Program-made: the position numbers and the translations under genes
The notes under the pieces: model-generated
The model's input: the letters and a program-made list of their open reading frames with translations, nothing else
Told to the model about the DNA's origin: nothing
Database searches by the model: none
Source: Sporolactobacillus sp. THM7-7
Lineage (GTDB): Bacteria; Bacillota; Bacilli; Bacillales; Sporolactobacillaceae
Length of the DNA stretch: 64,000 bases
Reading direction: 5' to 3'
Assembly: GCF_004153225.1 (NCBI RefSeq)
Contig: NZ_SEMB01000004.1
Coordinates: 1 to 64,000 of the forward strand
Part shown: positions 16,890 through 25,603 of the stretch, in pieces
How positions within the stretch are numbered: position 1 is the stretch's first letter
Layout: each line of letters opens with the position of its first letter

Positions 16890-18047
16890 TCAGCTGCTGA
16901 GGTGATAAAGCTGCTCGTACTGGTGGACAACTTCTTTCGCGAGCGGATCGTTTTTCTCCAAGCCGCAAATCTCTTTCAGAACATTAGATATGCCTTCTTT
17001 TTGCAATTTTTCCTGAAGGAGGACCGCTTCTGGATCCGTGTCGGCGTCGAACTTCAGGCACGCCGCGACTGCTTCCGCCAAATAGCGATAAGACAAACCA
17101 CGTTTCGCCGCTTCCTTTGCCGGTTTGATGAGACGGTCTTCCGGTCCGAGCTTCCGGATCGGCGATCGCCCGACACGGGTGACATCGTCATCAAGCTGTT
17201 TATTCTTAAAACGGTTCAGGATTTTATGAATATAGTTTTGATGCGACTGGGGATCGAGTGAATAGCGCTCGACTAAGTATGCCCCTGTCTCTTCGACCGC
17301 TCCCTTCACCTTTTTATATATGGCTTCATCCGCAAGCGCTTCATGTATTTTCTTCTTGCCGGCAAGATAGCCCAGATAGGCGGTGACGGCATGACCCGTA
17401 TTTACGGTGAATAGTTTTCTTTCGATAAAAGGCGCAAGATCGGGAACGGTTTCCATGCCCAGTACCTTCGGAAGCTCTTCGGTCGTCTCCACAATCCACT
17501 CCCGATAAGATTCCACCAGTACATCAAGCAGCGCCTCGTTATGCTGAATCGGTACGATACGGTCGACGGCGCAGTTCAGAAAATAGACGTGCCCCTCAAG
17601 CTGCCTTTTCGCCTTTTCATCCAGCGCTTTGAATATTTCCTGTTTTAAAAAATCCGTCGCCGAAATTTGATTTTCACAGGCGATGACGTAGACTTTGTCA
17701 TCCGTCTCCTTCAGCCGTTCAGCCAGCCCTTCGGCAATCAGAGGAGCGATAAAAGGCAGCACTTTCGGCCCGATCGCCGTTGTCACGAAGGTTGCCTGCT
17801 TGATTGCCGCCACAACCTTCTCGGGGTGTAACTGATTATTAATTCCGGAAACGTTATGGATCTCATAAGTTTCCGGCGTATCCGACGCCGTCCGAACCGT
17901 GTACGCGCCTTTTTCATTCAGCGCCTGGATAATCGGATCGGCAATATCAACGAAAGTCACGTGGTAGTTGGATCGGGCAAAAAGCGCTCCGATAAAACCT
18001 CTTCCAATATTTCCGGCACCGAAATGTACGACATTTTTCATATTCAT
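16890..18047 (-). CDS. mtlD: Mannitol-1-phosphate 5-dehydrogenase
   Basis: MtlD oxidises mannitol 1-phosphate to fructose 6-phosphate with NAD+, feeding glycolysis. The 385 residues begin with the diagnostic VVHFGAGNIGRGFIGALF dinucleotide-binding motif. They include KLFTVNTGHAVTAYLGYLAG, the conserved active-site region of the long-chain mannitol dehydrogenases. The start ATG follows the mtlR stop directly, so translation is coupled. In the reverse direction this enzyme can make mannitol as an electron sink. It is the last gene of mtlA-mtlR-mtlD. Confidence 0.95.
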   Translation of the reverse strand: MNMKNVVHFGAGNIGRGFIGALFARSNYHVTFVDIADPIIQALNEKGAYTVRTASDTPETYEIHNVSGINNQLHPEKVVAAIKQATFVTTAIGPKVLPFIAPLIAEGLAERLKETDDKVYVIACENQISATDFLKQEIFKALDEKAKRQLEGHVYFLNCAVDRIVPIQHNEALLDVLVESYREWIVETTEELPKVLGMETVPDLAPFIERKLFTVNTGHAVTAYLGYLAGKKKIHEALADEAIYKKVKGAVEETGAYLVERYSLDPQSHQNYIHKILNRFKNKQLDDDVTRVGRSPIRKLGPEDRLIKPAKEAAKRGLSYRYLAEAVAACLKFDADTDPEAVLLQEKLQKEGISNVLKEICGLEKNDPLAKEVVHQYEQLYHLSS

Positions 18048-20165
18048 TCAGTCCTTTGTAAATCTGTTTTTCAGAAATTGATAAAAGATTTGTTCCAGCT
18101 TCGTTCGAATGATGGCTTCATTGCCCGAAGCAAAAATCAAGGTACTTTCCCGATCTTCCACAAGCGATGAACTGATCGTGCTGAGCACTTCCTGCTGCAA
18201 CCCGGTCATCGGATCGGGCGCAAGCAGTATGAGGATATTGGATATATTCACGCTTCCACCGTCCATGCCTCTAACGAGAAACGGTCGATCCAGGCAGGCG
18301 ATGCGGAACGAAAGTCCGGAAACCGAGCAGTCGCGGCAATGATACAGCGCCATGTCGGTGTCCGGGATGCCGAGACCGGCTAACTGTTCGCGTGCGATCA
18401 GCTTCTGATAAACCGAGACGCGATCGTCAATTAGCGCATCAAGACAGGCGCTGTCGACCATTAGCCGGATTGCCTCATGAACACCGGACACATCCCTGAC
18501 CCTCTCTACCGAGAAATGCTGCAGGATTTGTCCAATGCATGCCTTGACCTTGTCGATGTCCGCCATTAACGCCTGCAAATGATATGGCCCTTCTTGTTTC
18601 TTCTTAAGAACAGGTGATGGACGACCACCGACCGGCATCGAGAAAGAGGACGGCCTGGTCTTTTTCTTTAACGCCGCGGCGGCACGAGACCGTATCTCAA
18701 CGATATCCGCTTTGCTCAGGAGAGGATTAACATAAATGTAAGAAATATTTCTCATCGGCAGATGAACGGTTGAAAGAATCAGATCAAACTCGCTCAGGTC
18801 GAGCAGCCGCATATCCTTGATGGATGAGACATGGACGGATGACATGCCAGGCACTTCTTTTTTCAGTCGGGTCGCCAGTATTTTCGATGCGCCGATGCCG
18901 GTCGGGCAAACGACAAGCGCCTTAAGATCCGCACGAACGCTTCTTTGTTCGATCGCCGATCCAAAGTGAAGCACAATGTAGGCGACTTCATCGTCCGGAA
19001 AATCGACATCCTTGAAAACATGCTTTAGACTCTCTCCGGTAATCTTAAATAAGACAGGATACCGGTCCTTCACCGCTTCGGTCAGCGGATTCCGCACGCC
19101 GATCGCCTGGCGAATGCGAAACAGGGAAGGTTCTATGTGCGCGATCAGTCCTTGGAAAAGAGAAAAATCGCCGGTTAAATCCACATTTAGCTGCTTGGAA
19201 ACGTGCTGAATCAATTGCTTCACCGCTCTTCCCGTAATGACGCGATCATAATACACCGACTCTTCGCTTTGCGGCCGCGCCCCTTTCAGGATGACCGACA
19301 AAAAGGCTTTTTCAAAGTCCGGCAAATCCAGAGACAATTTTTCTGACAATGCCTGGCAAAGATGCTCGATGAAAGGCAGTACCCCAGCTTCATTAAAGCT
19401 ATCTTCATCTTTATTTAAAAGAAAACCGGAAGCCGTTCTTTGATACGTGATATAAACGGAGACGAGAAATCCGACATAATCACTGTCCGCCAGCTCCGAA
19501 TCATATTTTTCCATGCCTTCCTTAATCGACTCTTGAATCAATTTCAGCTCTTTTCCCCTGAAAAAATGAAGGAGACGAGTACCTTCCTCCAATGGGATAT
19601 CCGGCAGCCGGAAAATCGTGTCAATAAGCTCTTCATTGAAAAAGAAAAGAAAAAAGCCGGCCAGCACCCTCCTTTTATCGCTTTCCCGACCTTCAATGCT
19701 CACGCCCACTCCGCGCTTTCGGGATAGGCGGACATGAAAGTCTTCGATCCATTCTTGCAAGTCATCCAGATAAGCGAGCAAGGTCGTGACGGATATCCCC
19801 AGATCTCTGGCGAGCGGGCCGGTTTTTACCGGTTCACGCGCATTAAGGAGTTCAATCAGAGCAAGCAGTTTCCGTTCTTTTTCCGATAGATCAAGCGGTT
19901 TAGCTTTGGCTAAAGTCTGGACGAGCTTATATATTGACTCACTAGGCCCTTCAATCTGCAAACTGTGATCCTCGTCTTTTTCCAATTTCAAGTCAAAGTG
20001 TTCCAGTATTTTTTCGATCCTTTTTAACTCGCGGCGCACGGTTCGAACGCTGATCTGCAGATAAGTAGCAATAGACAACAGGGTGTGCTTGCCGCTTGTG
20101 CGCGTCATCAGTTCCAGTATTGTTTTTTCTCTGTTCGTCATGATCATGCAATCAGCCCATTTCAA
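18048..20165 (-). CDS. mtlR: Mannitol operon transcriptional activator (PRD regulator)
   Basis: This 705-residue DNA-binding activator belongs to the MtlR/BglG class. The order is an N-terminal helix-turn-helix (LLSIATYLQISVRTVRREL) and a second winged helix (GPLARDLGISVTTLLAYL). Two PTS regulation domains follow, spanning roughly residues 190-400 and including VAYIVLHFGSAIE. Next is an EIIB-like domain whose cysteine lies in LVVCPTGIGASKILATRL, and then a C-terminal EIIA-like domain. In Bacillus relatives, phosphorylation by HPr on the PRDs activates MtlR, while EIIA/EIIB-Mtl phosphorylation inhibits it. The gene lies between mtlA and mtlD, in agreement with this role. The precise start codon is uncertain because no strong binding site is seen. 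Confidence 0.9.
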   Translation of the reverse strand: MKWADCMIMTNREKTILELMTRTSGKHTLLSIATYLQISVRTVRRELKRIEKILEHFDLKLEKDEDHSLQIEGPSESIYKLVQTLAKAKPLDLSEKERKLLALIELLNAREPVKTGPLARDLGISVTTLLAYLDDLQEWIEDFHVRLSRKRGVGVSIEGRESDKRRVLAGFFLFFFNEELIDTIFRLPDIPLEEGTRLLHFFRGKELKLIQESIKEGMEKYDSELADSDYVGFLVSVYITYQRTASGFLLNKDEDSFNEAGVLPFIEHLCQALSEKLSLDLPDFEKAFLSVILKGARPQSEESVYYDRVITGRAVKQLIQHVSKQLNVDLTGDFSLFQGLIAHIEPSLFRIRQAIGVRNPLTEAVKDRYPVLFKITGESLKHVFKDVDFPDDEVAYIVLHFGSAIEQRSVRADLKALVVCPTGIGASKILATRLKKEVPGMSSVHVSSIKDMRLLDLSEFDLILSTVHLPMRNISYIYVNPLLSKADIVEIRSRAAAALKKKTRPSSFSMPVGGRPSPVLKKKQEGPYHLQALMADIDKVKACIGQILQHFSVERVRDVSGVHEAIRLMVDSACLDALIDDRVSVYQKLIAREQLAGLGIPDTDMALYHCRDCSVSGLSFRIACLDRPFLVRGMDGGSVNISNILILLAPDPMTGLQQEVLSTISSSLVEDRESTLIFASGNEAIIRTKLEQIFYQFLKNRFTKD

Positions 20166-20210
20166 TACACTCTGCTGCAGAGTCGTTTGTCCCGCTTTTC
20201 GTCATACCGT

Positions 20211-22115
20211 TCAGGCACTGTCCCGGATCGAGGCATGGATCACGGCCAATAATTCATCCGCCGTTTCGGCTTGCACCATTTTTGTCACGTTGTCGATTTC
20301 GGCGCAGGCCAAGGCGATTTTGGAGAGGATACTTAAATGATTGTTATTTTCTCCGGCGATGCCGAATACAAGCCGGACGGTATTTCCGTCGAAGTCCACG
20401 CCATCCGGGATCTGGACGATCACCACTCCCGAGGCGATCACTTCTTTTTTCGCTTCTTCCGTTCCATGAGGGATGGCAATTTCATTCCCCATATAAGTGG
20501 ACATGTCCCGATCGCGCTCAATCATGGCCGGAACATACGACGACTTGACATACTTGCCCCTGACCAGCGCATCTCCGGCAAAGCGAATCGCCTCTTCCTT
20601 GCTCGAGAAAGATTGATTGAGGAAAATATTTTCTTTCTTCAATACACTGGCATCGCTCCAGTCCCAGTTATCCTCCGGTTCGCTTTGAGCGCTTCCGCTC
20701 CCCCTTTTCCGCTTTAACTCATCGATCAGCCTGTCATATGTTCCGCTGCTCAGGAAGTTGTCAACGGAGACATGGGTCACGTTCGGTGCTTTTTCCTTCG
20801 CCCGATGCGTCAATTCCGTCTGAGTGATGACAATTTGCGCATCACTGGGAATCGAACTGACCGCTGAATTGGTCACCAGAATATCCAGTCCGGCATCCTG
20901 GACTTTCTTTTTCAAAAGAGAAGCCCCCATCGCACTGGATCCCATACCGGCATCGCAGGCAAAAACGATTTTTTTAACCTGTCCCGGAACAAGCGATGGC
21001 GCACTCCCTAAGACTCCGGCGACCCGGCTCTTTTTCCCTTTCATGTTCTCCATCTTTCTTGTAGCACTTTCCAGATCGTCATTCTCGCTTTTATCCGCTT
21101 TCAGAACGAGCGCCGCCGTCAGAAACGAAACGGTTACGGAAACAAGTACATCGGCCATGTTTGCCGCGTAATTGGCAAATGAACGCGGTGTCGCGGCGAG
21201 AATCGCGAAGATGCTTCCGGGGGAAGCTGGGGCAAGCAGCCCGCCGTTAAGCAGAATAACGGTAAATATGCCGGCTGCTCCGCCAAGAATCGCGGCAACA
21301 AACAGAAAAGGTTTCATTAAAATGTAAGGGAAGTAGATTTCATGAATACCGCCAAAAAAATGGATGACTGCGGCCCCGGGTGCCGATTTTTTTGCATTCC
21401 CCTTTCCAAACAGGCAATAGGCAAGCAAAATGCCCATCCCCGGTCCCGGATTGGCTTCAAGCAGGAACAGCACTGACTTCCCGTATTCCCGTGCCTGTTC
21501 AATACCGATTGGTGTCAGAATGCCATGATTGATGGCGTTGTTCAAAAAAAGGACTTTTCCAGGTTCGATAAATAAACTGGCGACCGGAAGAATGCCTGTG
21601 TGGACGAGCCATCCGACACCCGCGGCCAGTATACCGCTTAGCGCGTCGACAAGAGGCCCGACGCCGACGAAGGCGAAAACGGCGAGCAGTCCGCCGAGAA
21701 TACCTGCAGAAAAATTGTTCACGAGCATTTCAAATCCGGTTTTTATTTTTCCTTCAATCAATTTATCGAATTTTTTGATCAAATAGCCGCCGAGAGGCCC
21801 CATGATCATCGCACCGAGAAACATGGGAATATCGGTTCCGATGATAATCCCAGCCGTTCCGATCGCGCCGACGACGCCGCCGCGGTGATCGTATATCAGC
21901 TTTCCTCCAGTATAACCAATCAATATAGGGAGCAAATACTTCACGGTTGGATCGACGAGTTTGGCAAGGGACTCGTTTGGCCACCATCCCGTTGGAATGA
22001 AAATGGCCGTAATCAGCCCCCACGCAATGAAAGCGGCAATATTCGGTAAAATCATCGAACTCAGGAAATTCCCGAACTTTTGCACTCCCACTTTAATCCT
22101 TTTATTTTCCGACAT
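20211..22115 (-). CDS. mtlA: Mannitol-specific PTS enzyme IICBA
   Basis: MtlA imports mannitol and phosphorylates it to mannitol 1-phosphate. The 634 residues contain all three domains in the C-B-A order. A membrane IIC domain fills residues 1 to about 340. An IIB domain follows, with its phospho-cysteine in VFACDAGMGSSAMGASLL near residue 390. The C-terminal IIA domain has its phospho-histidine in EIAIPHGTEEAK near residue 555. Length and order equal the E. coli enzyme, whereas many Bacillota keep IIA as a separate mtlF. No mtlF is seen here, as expected. A cre-like site and a palindromic region lie upstream. Confidence 0.95.
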   Translation of the reverse strand: MSENKRIKVGVQKFGNFLSSMILPNIAAFIAWGLITAIFIPTGWWPNESLAKLVDPTVKYLLPILIGYTGGKLIYDHRGGVVGAIGTAGIIIGTDIPMFLGAMIMGPLGGYLIKKFDKLIEGKIKTGFEMLVNNFSAGILGGLLAVFAFVGVGPLVDALSGILAAGVGWLVHTGILPVASLFIEPGKVLFLNNAINHGILTPIGIEQAREYGKSVLFLLEANPGPGMGILLAYCLFGKGNAKKSAPGAAVIHFFGGIHEIYFPYILMKPFLFVAAILGGAAGIFTVILLNGGLLAPASPGSIFAILAATPRSFANYAANMADVLVSVTVSFLTAALVLKADKSENDDLESATRKMENMKGKKSRVAGVLGSAPSLVPGQVKKIVFACDAGMGSSAMGASLLKKKVQDAGLDILVTNSAVSSIPSDAQIVITQTELTHRAKEKAPNVTHVSVDNFLSSGTYDRLIDELKRKRGSGSAQSEPEDNWDWSDASVLKKENIFLNQSFSSKEEAIRFAGDALVRGKYVKSSYVPAMIERDRDMSTYMGNEIAIPHGTEEAKKEVIASGVVIVQIPDGVDFDGNTVRLVFGIAGENNNHLSILSKIALACAEIDNVTKMVQAETADELLAVIHASIRDSA

Positions 22116-22257
22116 GATGGATTCGACCCCTTTTCTCTATCTTAATTCTAATGATCCTATTTTGTTTCTAAAGAGAGACATATCTGAAAATATATGGTTC
22201 TAGATACAGTCCGAATCGGTCAATTAGACTGTTTTTACAGTCTTTATCGAGAATCTT

Positions 22258-22301
22258 GTGACGTCACCTGAGATTCGAGATTGATGATATAAGCGCTTAC
22301 A
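22258..22301 (-). promoter_or_regulatory. mtl operon control region with cre-like site
   Basis: TATAAGCGCTTACA (22288-22301), read on the minus strand as TGTAAGCGCTTATA, has one mismatch to the cre consensus. A 10-base palindrome GTGACGTCAC at 22258-22267 lies between it and mtlA and could be an MtlR or other operator. The surrounding 400 bases contain no gene. Confidence 0.45.
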
Positions 22302-22484
22302 AATAATGGATAATCCCCTTCTCTATATTTATTATAGGACCCGCAACACCCCGCAACAAGAACAACTAATTCTAACTTTGCCGGACCGCCTGATGACAAA
22401 ACTCACATTGCTGTCATCATCCATTATTTTCTCAACCCAAAGGCAGCCATCCCCGCCTGCTGACATTTCTTATGCCTCGTTATG

Positions 22485-22524
22485 AAAAAAGCACCCGCCG
22501 GGCTGGTTAGGCGCGGCGGAAGCT
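22485..22524 (-). terminator. Terminator after yvrJ-like gene
   Basis: CCGCCG and CGGCGG form a GC-rich stem followed on the minus strand by TTTTTT, immediately past the small gene. Confidence 0.6.
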
Positions 22525-22530
22525 TTCCAT

Positions 22531-22713
22531 TTATCCTTGCTGTTCTATTTTTGGCCCGTCTGCTTCGTCTGGCCGCCTGATCGCCTGAATACGTGACAAA
22601 TTCCGGACCGATTGAATCAGCTCGTCCAGCTTGCTTTCAATACGATAAAGCAGGAAGAACGTCACAACAATCGGAAAGCCGACATCTCGGATCATTGTCA
22701 GCCATGGTTCCAC
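22531..22713 (-). CDS. YvrJ family protein
   Basis: This 60-residue protein has one membrane helix (DVGFPIVVTFFLLYRIESKL) and a short basic/acidic tail, exactly the YvrJ pattern. Translation starts at GTG 22713 behind GGAAAGGAGA. The longer frame has no site. Function is unknown. The family typically travels with DUF2922 and DUF1659 proteins, as here. A terminator between it and DUF2922 suggests separate or read-through transcription. Confidence 0.8.
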   Translation of the reverse strand: MEPWLTMIRDVGFPIVVTFFLLYRIESKLDELIQSVRNLSRIQAIRRPDEADGPKIEQQG

Positions 22714-22821
22714 GGGGATCGTCTCCTTTCCTATAAAATATTGCTGTTTCATCTTAACCTGAGTAAACGGATGGCAAAGCAAACCATACTTCTCCGGCGC
22801 CCCAATCCCCTTCTTTGTATG

Positions 22822-22867
22822 AAAAAACCGAAGAGAAGGGGAAGGAACCCGTCTTCTCTCCGGTTTT
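22822..22867 (-). terminator. Terminator after the DUF2922 gene
   Basis: AAAACCGGAGAGAAG pairs imperfectly with CTTCTCTTCGGTTTTTT and has a T-run on both strands. Confidence 0.6.
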
Positions 22868-22892
22868 ACCCCGTCCCGGCTAATGCATTCGA

Positions 22893-23108
22893 TCAGTCTA
22901 TTGGGATCGGGGTGGTGTTGTTTTCCGAAATTCTCGCCGATTTAGCCTGCACCAATTCCCCGCCAGTCGAGAAAAACACATTCTGGGCGAGAATCTCAGC
23001 CATCACCGCTTTGACCGCTTGCGGATCGGCAGGTTCCACCGGATCTGACAGGGTGAGTGTCACACTTTTTCCTGCCTTATTAAGGAACACCAGATTCAGT
23101 CTTTTCAA
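22893..23108 (-). CDS. DUF2922 family protein
   Basis: This 71-residue small soluble protein (MKRLNLVFLNKAGKSVTLTL, then VKAVMAEILAQNVFF) fits DUF2922. Translation probably starts at TTG 23108, behind AAGGAGGGA. Its role is not known. It follows the DUF1659 gene at 63 bases and is likely co-transcribed. The pairing of DUF1659 and DUF2922 with YvrJ is widespread in Bacillales. Confidence 0.82.
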   Translation of the reverse strand: MKRLNLVFLNKAGKSVTLTLSDPVEPADPQAVKAVMAEILAQNVFFSTGGELVQAKSARISENNTTPIPID

Positions 23109-23171
23109 GCCAATCCCTCCTTTCCATGAACGTCAATCAGCTTAACTTTCGTGGGTCCTTAAAAACATCGA

Positions 23172-23390
23172 TCAAGCCGTGATCGTACTCGTGTCGTCCC
23201 GTTCGACCATAACCAGCGGATGCTTTTGCAACGACGCCAGCTGTTCCGCAACAGCCAGCAGCGCATCAAACGAAGCTCCCGGCTTAATGTTCCGGAACGA
23301 CTTGGTCAGAAAAACCGGCTTGCCGCTTTCATCAACGCCGTTGTCGAACGTCAGCACCAATGTGGATGCCTTGATTGTTCCGGTTGCCAT
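23172..23390 (-). CDS. DUF1659 family protein
   Basis: This 72-residue protein has the DUF1659 pattern: LVLTFDNGVDESGKPVFLTK, SFRNIKPGASFDALLAVAEQ, then LASL. The start is the ATG at 23390 with GGAGGTGAT upstream. It is the first gene of the small operon with DUF2922. Function is unknown. Confidence 0.82.
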   Translation of the reverse strand: MATGTIKASTLVLTFDNGVDESGKPVFLTKSFRNIKPGASFDALLAVAEQLASLQKHPLVMVERDDTSTITA

Positions 23391-23561
23391 CCTTATCACC
23401 TCCTACATCTCATAAGTAGGGGGGCCAGTCGATCAGTGGTGAAAGATCTGAGAAAAGTTTCGCTATCTCTTTCTCCTATTATGCTAAAATGGACATGATG
23501 AGAGAAAAGACCAGTGGGATAATGTTAGGTCAGACACCCACTGATTGATGGAGGGTTACAT

Positions 23562-23948
23562 ATGAAAAAACAAATCAGCACGAATCAGGCGCCGCAAGCC
23601 GTCGGACCGTATTCTCAGGCTGTGAGCGCCGGCGGTTTTCTCTTCCTTTCCGGACAAATTCCGCTCGATCCGGAAACCGGAAAGATGGTTGGAGGCGGGA
23701 TTGAAGAGCAGGCCGAACGCGTTTTCCAAAACATTCGAGCCGTTCTGAATGAAGCGGACCTTGATTTTTCAAACATCGTCAGTGCAACCGTCTACCTTGC
23801 GGACATCGGCGACTTCGCGGCGGTAAACACTGTCTATGCCAAATACTTTACCGGAGACGTTCTGCCGGCCCGGTCCGCCATCCAGGTCGGTGCCCTGCCA
23901 AAACAAGCGCAAATCGAAGTTTCCTGTGTAGCCAGTCTGGAGAAATAA
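23562..23948 (+). CDS. ridA: RidA family enamine/imine deaminase
   Basis: This 128-residue protein of the YjgF/YER057c/UK114 family hydrolyses reactive enamine/imine intermediates made by PLP enzymes such as threonine dehydratase. Family marks include QAPQAVGPYSQAV, FLSGQIPLDPETG, the late arginine in DVLPARSAIQV (the substrate-carboxylate binder) and the closing IEVSCVASL. The ATG has GGAGGG seven bases upstream. It is the likely YabJ-type trimer of the cytosol. It stands alone, with its own terminator. Confidence 0.93.
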   Translation: MKKQISTNQAPQAVGPYSQAVSAGGFLFLSGQIPLDPETGKMVGGGIEEQAERVFQNIRAVLNEADLDFSNIVSATVYLADIGDFAAVNTVYAKYFTGDVLPARSAIQVGALPKQAQIEVSCVASLEK

Positions 23949-23956
23949 TTACAGAA

Positions 23957-23997
23957 ACGGGGGAAAATGCGCCAGCGTTTTCCCCGCTTTTATTTTT
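23957..23997 (+). terminator. Terminator of ridA
   Basis: CGGGGGAAAATGC pairs with GCGTTTTCCCCG and is followed by CTTTTATTTTTA. Confidence 0.75.
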
Positions 23998-24368
23998 ATC
24001 TGAAAGCTTGGCAAAATCAAGTTCTGACGCTGACTGCTCCTTAGCTTTCCAACCATCAGTTATTCAGAGACTACTTCTTTCAAACATGCAAAAAATTTCA
24101 TAAATAAGCGAATGAAGCCTATTCCTATTTTTACCGACATGTTATAATATAAAAGTCGGGGTACATAATAACTACTCATCTTCTTTTCCGGCCGACAAAA
24201 CTGAAAAATGATCCTCTTTATTAGATTTTTCACTTCACGGCCAATCCTCGTCATTCATCTATTAATTTTTCTATTCAACTCTTTCTCTTTTTTAAACATT
24301 TTCCCAGGAAGCATCCATTCTCGGTATGCATGAACCATACATAATATTTTTGAAACGGAGGGAGACAC
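23998..24368. other. AT-rich intergenic region
   Basis: No credible gene is present. It contains the control region of the DUF1906 gene. CATACATAATA near 24340 resembles the -10 region of sporulation sigma factors (CATANNNTA type), but no convincing -35 was found. The gene's GGAGGGAGA site lies at the right end. Confidence 0.3.
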
Positions 24369-25340
24369 ATGAACGCCATCATATCTGAGAATAAATTAAC
24401 TGATAATTCTGTTAAAAAGTTGAAAACGGCTAATGTGGGCGCTGTCGGCCGTTACCTTGGCGATCCAAGTGTCTGGAAAGCCATCGACGCAAAGGAAGCC
24501 GATTTGATCCAATCGGCGGGTTTGAACCTTTTCAGTTTGTGGGAATGTGGACGGGTGAAGCGGGGGTATTTCAACCGCAAAAATGGCCGATATGACGCGG
24601 AAGACGCTTCCCGTTACGCAAGAGAAAGCGGCCAGCCAGCTGGGACGCCAATCTTTTTTATGGTCGGCCACGATCCCCTTCCCAACGAGTTTGCAGTGAT
24701 CAGACGTTATTTTCAAGCCGTCAAAACTTCCCTTAGTCACTACAGAGTCGGCGTATGTGGCTCTCGCCGTGTGATCGAATGCCTCGCCGCTTCCGGGCAC
24801 GCCGAATATTTTTATCAAATCACGGATTGTTTGCCCGGAGAACAGTCGGAACACGCCCATATTTACCAACATCGATATCCCGACCCTCTCGACGGATTCC
24901 CCTTCTACTTCAGCAAAATCATCAAGCCTGGCCCGCTTTGGATCGCCGATTCTTCACAAAACACGAAATTAAGCGAAAAGAGTCAAACCTATGTCGTTCA
25001 GCCAGGAGATACTTTGTTCCGAATTAGCGAAAAACTCGGCGTCGATTATCGGATGATTAAGCGAATCAACCGCCTGCCGTCGAATGATGTATACCCCGGT
25101 CAGAAGATTCAGCTGAACAAAAGAAAAAGAACATTTCCCTCACCTCAGCGTGCTCCGAAATACTTAATCAAATTGGGCAGTCGAGGGGAGAACGTCCGCT
25201 TTATCCAGCATGCGCTTTATTTAAAGGCTGACGGTTATTACGGAATAAAAACAGAAGCGGCGGTTAAAGCTTATCAGCAAAGCCATCGGCTTCACCCGAA
25301 CGGTGAAGTCGACCGACTCACCTGGCAGATGCTTTTTTGA
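24369..25340 (+). CDS. DUF1906 glycoside hydrolase-like protein with LysM and peptidoglycan-binding domains
   Basis: The 323 residues form three modules. Residues about 20-200 are a DUF1906 (Rv2525c-like) glycoside-hydrolase-type TIM barrel, with GRYLGDP and GLNLFSLWECG. Residues about 209-255 are a LysM repeat (YVVQPGDTLFRISEKLGVDY, then PGQKIQL). Residues about 265-323 are a PG_binding_1 domain (LGSRGENVRFIQHAL, then DGYYGIKTEAAVKAYQQ). The modules point to cell-wall or spore-cortex binding and possible hydrolysis. No signal peptide is visible, so export may occur through sporulation-specific localisation or another route. The start is the ATG behind GGAGGGAGA. Catalytic activity of DUF1906 domains is not well established. 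Confidence 0.82.
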   Translation: MNAIISENKLTDNSVKKLKTANVGAVGRYLGDPSVWKAIDAKEADLIQSAGLNLFSLWECGRVKRGYFNRKNGRYDAEDASRYARESGQPAGTPIFFMVGHDPLPNEFAVIRRYFQAVKTSLSHYRVGVCGSRRVIECLAASGHAEYFYQITDCLPGEQSEHAHIYQHRYPDPLDGFPFYFSKIIKPGPLWIADSSQNTKLSEKSQTYVVQPGDTLFRISEKLGVDYRMIKRINRLPSNDVYPGQKIQLNKRKRTFPSPQRAPKYLIKLGSRGENVRFIQHALYLKADGYYGIKTEAAVKAYQQSHRLHPNGEVDRLTWQMLF

Positions 25341-25512
25341 GATTTACGGCAAAACTATCTGAATTCGCAAAAATACCAAAATGATGAGAGGAAGAAGATA
25401 TGATGTATTTTGTACAAATGATCTGTCCATTACGGGAAAAGGAGGTTCGCGGACTGCCCGCGGAAACCAAGCCACTTTCGCGCCGATCAATAATTTGTAA
25501 CAGAGCCTTTCA

Positions 25513-25540
25513 TAAAAAACCCCGCGCATCGCGCAGGACA
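25513..25540 (-). terminator. Terminator of the lactate permease gene
   Basis: CCTGCGC and GCGCGGG form a GC-rich stem with a short loop, followed on the minus strand by GTTTTTT. It lies about 65 bases past the stop. Confidence 0.6.
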
Positions 25541-25603
25541 GCTTAACCTGAACATGGATTTTAGCCGCACATTATAGCGGATCATCCGATTTGAACCCTT
25601 CCT

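Noticed and set aside
24060-24254. 64-codon minus-strand frame
   Set aside because: It is AT-rich, has no binding site and lies in the control region of the DUF1906 gene.
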